Position numbers and translations under genes: made by a program
Assembly: GCA_041396845.1 (NCBI GenBank)
Contig: JAWKXU010000003.1
Location: 1 to 64,000 of the forward strand
Length of the DNA stretch: 64,000 nucleotides
Direction of reading: 5' to 3'
Source of the DNA: JAWKXU01 sp020446465
GTDB lineage: Bacteria; Pseudomonadota; Alphaproteobacteria; Sphingomonadales; Sphingomonadaceae
The notes under the pieces: model-generated
The model's database searches: none
The model's input: the letters and a program-made list of their open reading frames with translations, nothing else
What the model was told of the DNA's origin: nothing
In this document: piece by piece, positions 7,179-16,019 of the stretch
Layout of the letters: each line of letters begins with the position of its first letter
Position numbering within the stretch: the first letter of the stretch is position 1

Positions 7179-9257
7179 TCAGAAAAGTCGCACGGAAGCG
7201 TCTGATGTGTCCCCGCTGGCAGCCTTGCGTGAGTAGAAATAGATCGCGTTCTGAAGATCACGGATATCCTCGTCCGTAAACTCATCGAACTTTGCCATAC
7301 CGTTCTGAGCCAATGCGCCTTCCTTCACGATTGCGCGCAAAGTGTCGTAGTCATGGGCTGCCGGGGATTCCCGAAGGTCGGGCCAGTTCGCAGTCCCGCT
7401 GCCGGGGTTATGGCAAATCGAGCAGTTACGAATCCACAAGTCCGTGCCCCGCTTGGCCGCTGCCTGATCGATCTTGAAATCCGGATTTTCAAACGGTTGG
7501 ACTTCCTTCGTCGGTGGGGCGGTTGGCGGCAACTTCGCGTCACCTCCCAGCTTGAAAGTCAGGACGCGCGGAAGGTGCTTGCCATAGCGCCAGCCCGGAT
7601 CGTCCGGTGCGGAAGCGCCATAGCCGACGAGCAGGGTCACGTATTGCTCGCCATCAACAAGGTAAGTGATTGGCGGGGCGATAATGCCATTCATGACATT
7701 GAATTTCCACAGTTCCTTGCCATTTTTGGCGTCATAGGCATGGAACCAGCCCGCAGCATCCCCCTGGAATACCAGACCAGACTTGGTCGCCATTGTGCCG
7801 CCATTCCAGCCAGTCTTGTATTTGACAGTCCAGCGCGCCTTGCCAGCCTTTGGATCCCAGGCGACGAGACTGCCTGTCCCATCCTCCGGGTCAGATTTGG
7901 AAAGGCTGAAACGTGATCCAAGCGCAAATTCGTAATGCTTCACGCCAAGCACGAACTTTTTGGCCTCCTCGGCTTTCTGGGGTGTCGTCCAGTATTTGCC
8001 CGCCAGTTGCAGAGAGGGAATATACATCAGCCCAAGGTCGGGATCGTAAGATGCCGCTTGCCAGTTATGAACGCCAAGCTGTGACGGGTAAAATGTCACC
8101 GGACCGTTTTCGTAACGGGCGTTTTCGACTTCCACCGGGCGCCCGGTTTTGAGATCAACCTTGGTAGCCCAGGTCGCCTTGCCATATTTCTCGGCAGAGA
8201 GGAGCTTTCCGTCGCGGCGGTCGAGAATGTAGAAGAAGCCGTTAATCGCCGCCTGCATCAGGACGGGGCGTTCTTTCTGCCCACCAATATCCATGGTGGT
8301 CAGGATCATTTCATTAGTGGCTTTCCAGTCCCATGCTTCGCGCGGGTTTTGCTGGTAGTGCCAGACATATTTGCCCGTGTCAGCGTCCAGCGCCACGATT
8401 GATGCAAGGAACAGGTTGTCCCCGCCATCGGGGCTTCGCTGGGCCGGATCATAATTCGATGAGTTGCCGACGCCGATATAAATGCGGTTCAGTTCCTTGT
8501 CGTAGGTAATGCCGTTCCAGACGGTCCCGCCACCGCCCCAGCGCCACCACTCCCCGCTCCATGTCTTTGCAGCCATGGCCTGCGTTTCATCCTCGAACCC
8601 GTCTGCCGGGTTTCCGGGAACGGTATAGAAGCGCCACAATTTCTTGCCGGTTGCGGCATCGTATGTGGTTACATAGCCGCGCGTTCCGAAATCCGCTCCA
8701 GCGTTGCCGACGATCACTTTCCCATCGAACACGCGTGGCGCCCCGGTGATAACCTTTCGGGAATCCTTTTCCTCGATCGTGTCCACTGACCAGTTCGGCT
8801 TGCCTGTCGCAGCATCAATGGAAATCAGGCGACCATCGAGGCTGGCAAGCAGGATTGCGCCTTTATAATAACCGATACCGCGACTGGCTTCATGCGTGGT
8901 GCGCAATACCCGTGGATGTTGCGTGCCCACTTCCGGGTCGTATTCCCAAAGTTGCTTGCCGGTTTTTGCGTCGACAGCATAGACGCGCGAAAGCGATGTC
9001 GAAAAATAGAGTGTTCCATCTATCGCAAGTGGCGTTCCCTGCATCGAGCGCGCCTGAGGTGGCAAATCCATGCTCCACGCAAGGCCCAGTTTGCCGACTG
9101 TTTCTGGGGTTATTTGCTCCAGCGGGCTGAAACGCTGTTCGTTGCTTTCCAACCCGTAAAGCGCCCAGTCGCCTTCTCCGGTTGCTGAACCCGGCGTGCA
9201 CGACGCCAGTGCGCTGCCGAGAAGAACCACTGCAGACAATTTTTGAAAAAGAGACAC
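7179..9257 (-). CDS. PQQ-dependent alcohol dehydrogenase (quinohaemoprotein), lipoprotein
   Basis: 692 residues. An N-terminal lipobox (LASC, Cys 20) suggests membrane anchoring in the periplasm. An eight-bladed propeller follows, with family repeats such as AVDAKTGKQLWEYD and ALDADTGKYVWHYQ, and a catalytic-Asp region EAWDWKATNEM. A C-terminal cytochrome c domain has CSICH (about residue 624) and a distal Met in NGMAKF. It should oxidise an alcohol with PQQ and pass electrons to the haem. The vicinal Cys-Cys pair found near the active site of most methanol/ethanol dehydrogenases is absent; that position reads RTTHEASRGIGYYKG. The gene stands alone, and no PQQ synthesis genes are in view. Confidence 0.88.
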   Translation of the reverse strand: MSLFQKLSAVVLLGSALASCTPGSATGEGDWALYGLESNEQRFSPLEQITPETVGKLGLAWSMDLPPQARSMQGTPLAIDGTLYFSTSLSRVYAVDAKTGKQLWEYDPEVGTQHPRVLRTTHEASRGIGYYKGAILLASLDGRLISIDAATGKPNWSVDTIEEKDSRKVITGAPRVFDGKVIVGNAGADFGTRGYVTTYDAATGKKLWRFYTVPGNPADGFEDETQAMAAKTWSGEWWRWGGGGTVWNGITYDKELNRIYIGVGNSSNYDPAQRSPDGGDNLFLASIVALDADTGKYVWHYQQNPREAWDWKATNEMILTTMDIGGQKERPVLMQAAINGFFYILDRRDGKLLSAEKYGKATWATKVDLKTGRPVEVENARYENGPVTFYPSQLGVHNWQAASYDPDLGLMYIPSLQLAGKYWTTPQKAEEAKKFVLGVKHYEFALGSRFSLSKSDPEDGTGSLVAWDPKAGKARWTVKYKTGWNGGTMATKSGLVFQGDAAGWFHAYDAKNGKELWKFNVMNGIIAPPITYLVDGEQYVTLLVGYGASAPDDPGWRYGKHLPRVLTFKLGGDAKLPPTAPPTKEVQPFENPDFKIDQAAAKRGTDLWIRNCSICHNPGSGTANWPDLRESPAAHDYDTLRAIVKEGALAQNGMAKFDEFTDEDIRDLQNAIYFYSRKAASGDTSDASVRLF

Positions 9258-9718
9258 TCTCTATCCACTCCCGACATAGCGCATTTTGCGCCTGAATATA
9301 TCGGCAAGGTAGGCAGATTATCCTATGAATGCCAAGCCTGTATCGAAAATGAAATGCGCGCTGACTTTAGATAGGCGACAATCCTCTATTGTAACGAACT
9401 ACGAATCCCTACCTCGCGTGCTTTGCGACTCGTCAGGCAACGTGCAAAAGATCACCTTCGCGTTAAGGCTACGCGTTTGGTGAACATCCCTTTCCCCTGA
9501 CCCTCCAGAAACATTTTTTCTTTTTAATTCATTTGGATATATCGTATTTATGGGGCTGGTTTACGAATAAAGTAAATCCGCTCCCGGCAAGTGCTGCCGT
9601 CTGGTATTATGCTTTTCATAAGTGTTGTGATTCTCGCTCGAGAGGTTTGTCACGAGAAGGCATGAGCGCAACCTGCTCGCCACCTGTTGTCTGGCGAGCT
9701 ACAAACAGGAGGCTAGTG
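9258..9718. other. Intergenic region with a possible 5' hairpin
   Basis: About 460 bases without a gene between the divergently placed PQQ dehydrogenase and the small gene at 9719. It is AT-rich around 9500-9560. Near its end GCTCGCC (9675-9681) pairs with GGCGAGC (9693-9699), and CCTGTT (9683-9688) could alternatively pair with AACAGG (9704-9709), which contains the ribosome site of the next gene. Confidence 0.5.
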
Positions 9719-9970
9719 ATGGCAGCCGTAATTGAAGCCTACAAGGATGGCAGGGGCAATCTGCACCTCGACCCGGCAAGCGCAGTCGTTGCCGATATCG
9801 CTGCGGCATTGGGGCGTGTTGGTGATGAGGGCGGTATGACACAGGGCGTTGCAAGACTGATCCTGGAAAAACGCAGTGAAATCGAGGCGGCGTTTGCCGA
9901 CTTCGACAATCTCTGCTCCAAATCTGCAAAGCTGTTCGACCTGAACGATCATCAACGCATGGCGTCCTGA
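9719..9970 (+). CDS. Small hypothetical protein (83 aa)
   Basis: Begins MAAVIEAYKDGRGNLHLD, preceded by a strong AACAGGAGG ribosome site at the right distance, which fixes the start at 9719 although the frame is open upstream. It is an acidic, helical, soluble-looking protein with no membrane segment and no domain I recognise. It stands alone; the hairpins just upstream could mask its ribosome site. Confidence 0.65.
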   Translation: MAAVIEAYKDGRGNLHLDPASAVVADIAAALGRVGDEGGMTQGVARLILEKRSEIEAAFADFDNLCSKSAKLFDLNDHQRMAS

Positions 9971-10043
9971 CCAGACACTTGCGCCGAACCTGCCGGATAT
10001 TGGAATAGGCGGGGCTATTGCTGCCGGGTGGATTTTATAAAGT

Positions 10044-10835
10044 TCAAACGGCAAACAATCCGATATCTGTAAAGCGGACATTGTCGCGTTCCAGCCCTTC
10101 AAGCAGAACAGACAGCCCGCCTGCACGCAAGGTCCACTCAAGTCGATGATCGCGATACTGGCGGCGCATTACCCCGCTTTCAAGGGCGGTAGAGTATTGT
10201 CCCATCGCATCAAACGCCACTTTCGCTTCCGCCAGAGTTTCTGCAACGGCAGGACGCGCACTGGTGCGCTCTCTCCATCCGGCAAGAGGTGATCCAGGCT
10301 TTGGCGCAATGCCAAGCCATGCTGCTGTGACAACATAGGGGATCGCAGCGATATCTGCGTGGCCATAACGGGCGCCGGATAACCAGCCGTTTTCGCCCAA
10401 TCTGCTTTCCAGCCATGCGTTCAAAGTGGAAATTTCCCTGGCTGCCGATGCACGCAGTTTATCAGCGATATCACCGCCACGACCGAAAATGCCAACTTCC
10501 AGCAACCCCCAGTTGTTCGCCTCATAGAGCGTATCGCATATCTCTTCCGTCTCTCGGCATTGCGCACGCTCAAACGGATCGGTGGGCATCATGCTTGTTT
10601 CAGGGTAGCGATCTTCCAGAAATTCCATGATGATCGTGGAATCGCAAATAGTGTGCCCTTCAACCACCAGGGCCGGGACTTCCATGCGGGGATTAAGCGT
10701 AGCGAAATCTGTAATTACACCAGACCCCAGTCCTTCAGGCGTTTGCACGTCAAAGCTGAGACCTTTTTCCCGCAGCAAAATCCTGACTTTTTGCGCATAG
10801 GGCGAAAGCGGATGATCATAGAGCAGCATCGTCAT
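10044..10835 (-). CDS. Glutathione S-transferase family protein
   Basis: 263 residues. The N-terminal thioredoxin-fold domain (about 1-80) shows YDHPLSPYAQKVRILLREKG and the glutathione-contacting NPRMEVPALV (cis-Pro) and DSTIIMEFLEDRYPE. A helical C-terminal domain follows (about 95-215, LSGARYGHADIAAIPYV). It probably conjugates or isomerises small electrophiles with glutathione in the cytoplasm. The last 45 residues extend beyond the usual fold. The gene is single, with no partner that would reveal the substrate. Confidence 0.88.
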   Translation of the reverse strand: MTMLLYDHPLSPYAQKVRILLREKGLSFDVQTPEGLGSGVITDFATLNPRMEVPALVVEGHTICDSTIIMEFLEDRYPETSMMPTDPFERAQCRETEEICDTLYEANNWGLLEVGIFGRGGDIADKLRASAAREISTLNAWLESRLGENGWLSGARYGHADIAAIPYVVTAAWLGIAPKPGSPLAGWRERTSARPAVAETLAEAKVAFDAMGQYSTALESGVMRRQYRDHRLEWTLRAGGLSVLLEGLERDNVRFTDIGLFAV

Positions 10836-11067
10836 CTCCCGACGGACCAGCTATTTTGTGTTGGGCTTCGGTGATGCCCGTGCTGAACGTATCACAGACA
10901 AGAGAACGCGTGCACTTGCCTTTTATGTCGCCCGTTCAAAAATCTGTCATTGAAACCCGAAGAGTGAACAATGCCGCCAAATTCCTAAAATTCTAACCAT
11001 ATTCGTAAAGGAAGAGCCAAGCCGGGGCTGCGAGAAGGGGCTCGTGAGCGTTTAGGTGGAGGCCCCA

Positions 11068-11235
11068 TTGGAATCGTCGGAAATTTATCGGGATCTGGCT
11101 GCCATCCAGCGCAAGCAGGCAGAAAATTCGTTGCTGCCTGCACAACGCGAACTCTATCACAAGGCCGCGGAACGTTGGGAAATTCTGGCCGAGCAGGCCG
11201 AACGCCATGAACAATACAGGCGGGATTCCGGGTGA
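11068..11235 (+). CDS. Small helical hypothetical protein (55 aa)
   Basis: Starts at TTG (11068) five bases after AGGTGGAGG, an unusually good ribosome site; a GTG at 11056 in the same frame is the alternative. The product (ESSEIYRDLAAIQRKQAENS...) is highly charged and almost wholly helical, ending RRDSG. It is too short for confident family assignment. Between 10836 and 11067 no other gene is seen. Confidence 0.5.
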   Translation: MESSEIYRDLAAIQRKQAENSLLPAQRELYHKAAERWEILAEQAERHEQYRRDSG

Positions 11236-11353
11236 CGGCCACAGGTCTTTCATCTTACGCGCGCGTAAACGACCCGCTCGCTTCGATCTCAAATTTGTTG
11301 TATGAGTCGAACTCGAGGCACGAAATGACGTTTATCCGTTCAGGAGAACGACC

Positions 11354-11503
11354 ATGCTGAAAACAAGCGATGAAGCCCGGCCGTCAATGCGGTGTTTTCA
11401 GGTAAAACCCGCATTGGACCCGAACGTGCGTCGCATGATCTATGGACCAATCCGTCCGATGGATGAGCCGGGGCTGCTTTCCCGCATTTTTCACTGGCGC
11501 TGA
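11354..11503 (+). CDS. Small conserved-looking protein (49 aa)
   Basis: ATG at 11354 with CAGGAGA 6-7 bases upstream. The product runs MLKTSDEARPSMRCFQVKP and ends YGPIRPMDEPGLLSRIFHWR. The C-terminal pattern looks like that of small proteins of unknown function in sphingomonads; this is from memory. No membrane segment is seen. Confidence 0.55.
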   Translation: MLKTSDEARPSMRCFQVKPALDPNVRRMIYGPIRPMDEPGLLSRIFHWR

Positions 11504-11539
11504 ACGCCCCGGCCCACCCCCTGATAATCTCATCGCAGG

Positions 11540-12037
11540 TCAGGCGAGATCAGGTGCCTGGGAAATATCAATATAGCGGCGATTGTAATATGTGAGCGGC
11601 TTGGCATTGTCGCGGTGCCTTGCGGCAATCACCTCACCCACGAAAATCGTATGAGAACCAAAGCGATGGCGATCCCGTGTCCGGCAGACAAGGCTGGACT
11701 GGGCGTTCGCCAGCACAGGCATGTCGTGCTGGTCGATCCATTCGCCCACAGAGAAGCGGTCATCGCCTTTTTTCATCGCAAAGCAATCAGCCACATCACG
11801 GTTGATGTTGCCCAGGACATTCACGCAAAACAGGTCTGCGCTCATCATCGGATCATGGATGGACGTATCCTTGTTCACGCATGTGAGGAGAGATGGCGGA
11901 TCGAAACTGACGGAGCTGAATGCCGTGGCAATAATGCCATAACGCTGGCCCTGGTGGCGCGTGGTAATCGCAAAAACGGGCGCGGCGATATGACGCATGG
12001 TGTCCTGAAAGGCTTCCAGCACATCGGTTTCCAGCAT
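11540..12037 (-). CDS. Flavin reductase-like protein (FMN-binding split barrel)
   Basis: 165 residues from the ATG at 12037, which has AAAGGAG upstream; an ATG at 12055 also exists. It matches the flavin reductase domain, with TAFSSVSFDPPSLLTCVNKD near residues 35-60 and GSHTIFVGEVI near 135. Such proteins reduce FMN or FAD with NAD(P)H, usually for a two-component monooxygenase, but no oxygenase gene is near. It diverges from ribBA, so both flavin-related genes may share the 127-base region between them. Confidence 0.85.
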   Translation of the reverse strand: MLETDVLEAFQDTMRHIAAPVFAITTRHQGQRYGIIATAFSSVSFDPPSLLTCVNKDTSIHDPMMSADLFCVNVLGNINRDVADCFAMKKGDDRFSVGEWIDQHDMPVLANAQSSLVCRTRDRHRFGSHTIFVGEVIAARHRDNAKPLTYYNRRYIDISQAPDLA

Positions 12038-12135
12038 GTTGTCTCCTTTATTCACGTGACGGCTTGCATGTCTCTATGCGTTCGCAAATGCAAGACTCCA
12101 CATGCAATCAGCAATATCACATTGGATTCTTGCTA

Positions 12136-12151
12136 TCACATTTTAGTGTGA
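12136..12151. promoter_or_regulatory. Small palindrome upstream of HTH-RibB gene
   Basis: TCACA-N6-TGTGA lies 13 bases before the ribB start and inside the divergent region shared with the flavin reductase. A further TCACATT half-site occurs at about 12117. It could be an operator for the HTH domain fused to RibB; this is inference only. Confidence 0.3.
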
Positions 12152-12164
12152 ATATACAGCGCTC

Positions 12165-13427
12165 ATGAACGACTCGATAATCGAAAAAATTCGCACCCTC
12201 GTCAGTGATGGCACGATGTCGCGTTATGCGCTCGCCCGCGCTGCCGGGCTTCATACGAACACGCTGCGCGATTGCACGGAACCGGGGTGGAACCCCACGG
12301 CGGATACGCTGGGCAAGTTGTCACGCTTCCTGTCGAGTAACGATGAGCGCCCTGTCGTCGTTCCTATCGAGGAAATTATCGAGGAAGCGCGTAACGGCCG
12401 GATGTATATTCTGGTTGATGATGAGGATCGCGAGAACGAAGGCGATCTTATCATCCCGGCACAAATGGCCACGCCAAACGCCATCAACTTCATGGCGACG
12501 CATGGGCGCGGGCTTATCTGCCTCGCCATGAGCACGCGACGGTGCGAAGATCTCGGCCTTGATGCCATGAGCCCCAGCAACGGCACGCGGCATGAAACGG
12601 CATTTACCGTTTCCATCGAGGCGCGCGAAGGCGTCACCACGGGCATTTCGGCAGGGGACCGCGCGCGGACCATTTCGGTGGCGATAGACGGCACCAAGAC
12701 CCGCGATGACATTGTCACGCCGGGCCATGTTTTCCCCCTGAAAGCGCGCGAAGGCGGCGTTCTGGTACGCGCTGGCCACACCGAAGCGGCTGTCGATATT
12801 TCCCGGCTTGCGGGCCTGAACCCGTCGGGTGTGATCTGCGAAATCATGCACGAAGACGGCACAATGGCCCGCATGGAAGATCTCGTCAGTTTCGCGCGGC
12901 TCCACGGCATGAAGATCGGCACGATCCGCGATTTGATCGAATATCGCCGCCGCAACGATCACCTTGTCGAATGCGTGGCGGAAGCGCCGTTTCAATCCGA
13001 TTATGGCGGGGACTGGACGCTCAAGACTTATCGCAACAAGGTATCCGACATCCTTCATGTCGCCCTGCAGAAAGGGCGAATTACGCCCGAAGAACCAACC
13101 CTTGTGCGTATGCATGGGATGAGCCTTTTCAGCGATGTTCTGGGGCAGCCCGGTGATCGCAAGAGAATACTCCAGCGCGCTATGGAAGAAGTCGGCAAGG
13201 CTGGCAGCGGCGTTATTGTGGTGCTTATGCCTGAAACCACAGAAGAGCTGGCGCAGGAATTGCGTGGCGGCCGACGTGCGATGGACTTGCGCAGTTATGG
13301 TATCGGCGCACAAATCCTTGCCGACCTTGGCGTTCATGACATGGTCCTGTTGACCAATTCACATCACAATGTGATCGCTGTTGAGGGGTATGGCCTGAGC
13401 ATCGTCGGTGAGCAGAGCATTCCCTGA
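12165..13427 (+). CDS. ribB: HTH-RibB-GCHII-like fusion (DHBP synthase)
   Basis: 420 residues in three parts. Residues about 1-55 form an unusual helix-turn-helix-like segment (SRYALARAAGLHTNTLRDCTE). Residues about 65-265 are 3,4-dihydroxy-2-butanone-4-phosphate synthase, with the acidic metal site DDEDRENEGDLI, RRCEDLGL and the substrate loop GHVFPLKAREGGVLVRAGHTEAAVD. This part makes the four-carbon unit of riboflavin. Residues about 280-420 resemble GTP cyclohydrolase II, but the zinc cysteines are missing (RMHGMSLFSDVLG in place of the Cys-containing loop), so that activity is unlikely. ribH follows 50 bases later, probably in the same transcript. Confidence 0.9.
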   Translation: MNDSIIEKIRTLVSDGTMSRYALARAAGLHTNTLRDCTEPGWNPTADTLGKLSRFLSSNDERPVVVPIEEIIEEARNGRMYILVDDEDRENEGDLIIPAQMATPNAINFMATHGRGLICLAMSTRRCEDLGLDAMSPSNGTRHETAFTVSIEAREGVTTGISAGDRARTISVAIDGTKTRDDIVTPGHVFPLKAREGGVLVRAGHTEAAVDISRLAGLNPSGVICEIMHEDGTMARMEDLVSFARLHGMKIGTIRDLIEYRRRNDHLVECVAEAPFQSDYGGDWTLKTYRNKVSDILHVALQKGRITPEEPTLVRMHGMSLFSDVLGQPGDRKRILQRAMEEVGKAGSGVIVVLMPETTEELAQELRGGRRAMDLRSYGIGAQILADLGVHDMVLLTNSHHNVIAVEGYGLSIVGEQSIP

Positions 13428-13477
13428 CCTTGGTTGTGTCGCAGCTCTTTCGTAATTTCATATTGTAAGGTTTTCCC

Positions 13478-13903
13478 ATGGCTCGCTTTCTGATCGTCGA
13501 GGCACGTTTTTATGATCACCTCAATGATATGCTTGTCGCTGGCGCGCGGGCTGCATTGGAGGACGCCGGGCATTCGGTAGAAGTGTTGACCGTCCCCGGC
13601 GCACTCGAAGTGCCGGGCGCAATCGCCCTGGCTTCAGAATCCGGTCAATTTGACGGCTTCGTCGGGATCGGTGTCGTTATCCGCGGCGAAACCTATCATT
13701 TCGAAATCGTGGCGGGCGAATCTGCGCGCGGCATCATGGCGCTTACGATGGATGGCATCGCGATTGGTAATGGCATCCTGACTGTCGAAAATGAAGAACA
13801 GGCAATCGTCCGCGCTGACCCGACCCAAAAGGACAAGGGCGGCGAAGCAGCGAAGGCAGCTCTTGCCCTGCTGGCTCTACAGGATCGCTTTTCTGCCGAT
13901 TGA
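13478..13903 (+). CDS. ribH: 6,7-dimethyl-8-ribityllumazine synthase
   Basis: 141 residues, the usual size. It condenses the butanone phosphate from RibB with the ribitylamino-pyrimidine to give the lumazine precursor of riboflavin, typically in a multimeric cytoplasmic shell. Visible signatures are FYDHLNDMLVAGARAALEDAG, the substrate-binding VPGALEVPGAIALA and VVIRGETYHFEIVAGES (phosphate and His region), and late GILTVENEEQAI. It is downstream of ribB and likely cotranscribed. Genes for the other riboflavin steps are not in the window. Confidence 0.93.
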   Translation: MARFLIVEARFYDHLNDMLVAGARAALEDAGHSVEVLTVPGALEVPGAIALASESGQFDGFVGIGVVIRGETYHFEIVAGESARGIMALTMDGIAIGNGILTVENEEQAIVRADPTQKDKGGEAAKAALALLALQDRFSAD

Positions 13904-13934
13904 CGCGACAGAAATAAAAATAAAAGGGACGGTA

Positions 13935-13957
13935 ACGGTGGCGTAAAGAACCACCGT
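13935..13957 (-). terminator. Terminator-like hairpin after eno
   Basis: ACGGTGG (13935-13941) pairs with CCACCGT (13951-13957). On the minus strand it is followed by CCCTTTTATTTTTATTT, which suits termination of eno. The T-rich tail is a few bases away from the stem, so the call is moderate. Confidence 0.45.
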
Positions 13958-13982
13958 GCCCGCCCCGAAACTCTGCGGACTA

Positions 13983-15269
13983 TCAGCCAGCCAGTCGTCC
14001 GAACGCGCCCTCACCCGCGTAGCTTGCTGCCTCGCCCAGTTCCTCTTCAATGCGGATAAGCTGGTTGTATTTTGCAAGCCGGTCTGACCGCGCCAGTGAA
14101 CCCGTCTTGATCTGGCCGCAGTTGGTGGCGACGGCAAGGTCAGCAATGGTCGCATCTTCGGTTTCACCCGAACGGTGGCTCATCACGGCGGTATAGCCTG
14201 CACGCTGGGCAATGCTGACAGCCTCCAGCGTTTCGGTAAGCGTGCCGATCTGGTTGACCTTCACCAGCAGTGAATTGGCAAGGCCCTGCCCGATCCCCAT
14301 GGTCAGGCGTTTGGGGTTGGTCACGAACAAGTCGTCACCCACAAGCTGAACCTTGTCGCCAATCTTGTCGGTTAGTGCTTTCCAGCCTTCAAAATCGTCT
14401 TCGCTCATCCCGTCTTCGATAGAGCGGATGGGGTAGGACGCGCACAGATCAGCCAGATAATCTGCCATCTGTTCAGGTGACAGCGAGAGGTTTTCGCCAG
14501 TAATCTCGTATTTTCCGCCCTTGAAAAACTCGGTTGAGGCACAATCGAGCGCCAGCGCGATTTCACTGCCAGTCTTGAACCCGGCCTTTTCGATTGAGGT
14601 CATCACGAAATCGAGCGCATCGCGCGTGCTGGCAAGATTCGGGGCAAATCCGCCTTCGTCGCCTACTGCGGTGGCGAGGCCTTTTTCATGCAGCCCTTTC
14701 TTCAGGGTGTGGAAGACTTCTGCCCCCCAGCGCACAGCTTCGGCCAGACTGGGCGCACCCACTGGCATGATCATGAATTCCTGAAAGTCGATGGGATTGT
14801 CGGCGTGTTCACCGCCGTTGATGATGTTCATCATCGGCACGGGCAGGACATGGGCAGAAACGCCGCCAATATACGAATAGAGCGGCAACCCCCGCGCATT
14901 CGCCGCTGCCTTGGCGACCGCCATCGAGACGCCCAGAATGGCGTTGGCGCCGAGTCGCCCCTTGTTCTCGGTGCCATCAAGCGCAATCATGCCAAGATCG
15001 ACGTCGCGTTGATCTTCAGCGTCGAGGCCAAGCAGCAGGTCGGCAATTTCGGTGTTCACTGCATCGACAGCCTTGAGCACACCCTTGCCGAGATAACGCG
15101 ATGTGTCTCCATCGCGCAGTTCCACAGCCTCATGCGCGCCGGTCGAAGCGCCTGAAGGCACGGCAGCACGGCCAAAACTGCCGTCTTCCAGCAATACATC
15201 GACTTCGACGGTTGGATTACCCCGGCTGTCGAGAATCTCGCGGCCGTGGATGTCGATAATGGCGGTCAT
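13983..15269 (-). CDS. eno: Enolase
   Basis: 428 residues from the ATG at 15269; the frame extends upstream but MTAIIDIHGREILDSRGNPT is the family's normal N-terminus. It interconverts 2-phosphoglycerate and phosphoenolpyruvate in glycolysis. Seen: SGASTGAHEAVELRD, the Mg ligands in ALDCASTEFF, SIEDGMSEDDFEGW and GDDLFVTNP, the catalytic Lys region LLVKVNQIGTLTE, and SHRSGETED. Monocistronic and divergent from the membrane-protein operon at 15442. Confidence 0.97.
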   Translation of the reverse strand: MTAIIDIHGREILDSRGNPTVEVDVLLEDGSFGRAAVPSGASTGAHEAVELRDGDTSRYLGKGVLKAVDAVNTEIADLLLGLDAEDQRDVDLGMIALDGTENKGRLGANAILGVSMAVAKAAANARGLPLYSYIGGVSAHVLPVPMMNIINGGEHADNPIDFQEFMIMPVGAPSLAEAVRWGAEVFHTLKKGLHEKGLATAVGDEGGFAPNLASTRDALDFVMTSIEKAGFKTGSEIALALDCASTEFFKGGKYEITGENLSLSPEQMADYLADLCASYPIRSIEDGMSEDDFEGWKALTDKIGDKVQLVGDDLFVTNPKRLTMGIGQGLANSLLVKVNQIGTLTETLEAVSIAQRAGYTAVMSHRSGETEDATIADLAVATNCGQIKTGSLARSDRLAKYNQLIRIEEELGEAASYAGEGAFGRLAG

Positions 15270-15441
15270 GGTCGGCAAACTCCGTTGTGCAGGCGCGCGG
15301 GCATCGCGCGATACTGGCGCGCCTCCTAACTTTCGGAACCTGGACAGGCAAGCCGCGTTGCGAAAATGAACGCTGTTACCTATCTTGTAACAGGCCGGAC
15401 GCGTCGCACCGGAAATGTTCGCGACATCGAGGGTAATGATC

Positions 15442-15987
15442 ATGGCAGAGACAACCAGCAAAACAGGCACTCGCAAGCGGACCAGCAAGGCAGAGACTGC
15501 CTCTGGAGAAAACACCACTGAGGCAAAGGCCAAGTTTACCAAGGCGATGGAAGAAGCGCGCGCAGGCGCAGAAGCCTTGGGCAAGGAAGCGCAGGATCGC
15601 GTCCATGCCTATGGCGAGCAGTTCCGCGAACGCAGCGAGGACTGGCAGGCGCAAGCAAAGAAATACAGCGAACAGGCCATGGGCAAGGCTGGCGAATTTG
15701 CCAACGAAGGCAAGGTTCGCACCAGCAGTGCGCTGTCCGGGCTTGGCAAGATGGTTTCCGATAATGCGGAGACGATCGACGAAAAGCTCGGCACCAAATA
15801 TGGCGATTACGCCCGCAGCGCGGCAAAATCGCTGCAGGATACTGCTGACAAGCTCGATTCCAAGTCGGTTGAGGACTTGGGCGAAGACGCCAAGGAGTTT
15901 GTCCGCAAAAGCCCAGGTCTGGCAGTCGGCATGGCGGCAGTCGCCGGCTTCATGATTGCGCGCATGTTCCGCGGTTCTCGCGATTGA
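15442..15987 (+). CDS. DUF883/YqjD-like helical protein with C-terminal anchor
   Basis: 181 residues. A low-complexity Lys/Thr/Ala start (MAETTSKTGTRKRTSKAE) leads into long amphipathic helices rich in Ala, Lys and Glu (about 35-150), then a single C-terminal hydrophobic segment GLAVGMAAVAGFMIARMF. E. coli YqjD/ElaB proteins have this plan and bind ribosomes at the inner membrane in stationary phase; equivalence here is inference. The start at 15442 is chosen for the GAGGG upstream. First of four genes in tight succession. Confidence 0.65.
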   Translation: MAETTSKTGTRKRTSKAETASGENTTEAKAKFTKAMEEARAGAEALGKEAQDRVHAYGEQFRERSEDWQAQAKKYSEQAMGKAGEFANEGKVRTSSALSGLGKMVSDNAETIDEKLGTKYGDYARSAAKSLQDTADKLDSKSVEDLGEDAKEFVRKSPGLAVGMAAVAGFMIARMFRGSRD

Positions 15988-16019
15988 CATCACGCGATAG
16001 CGTCGACCAGGACGAGCCG

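Noticed and set aside
12056..12164. FMN riboswitch before ribB
   Set aside because: The spacer is short and AT-rich, and I see no conserved FMN-aptamer blocks.
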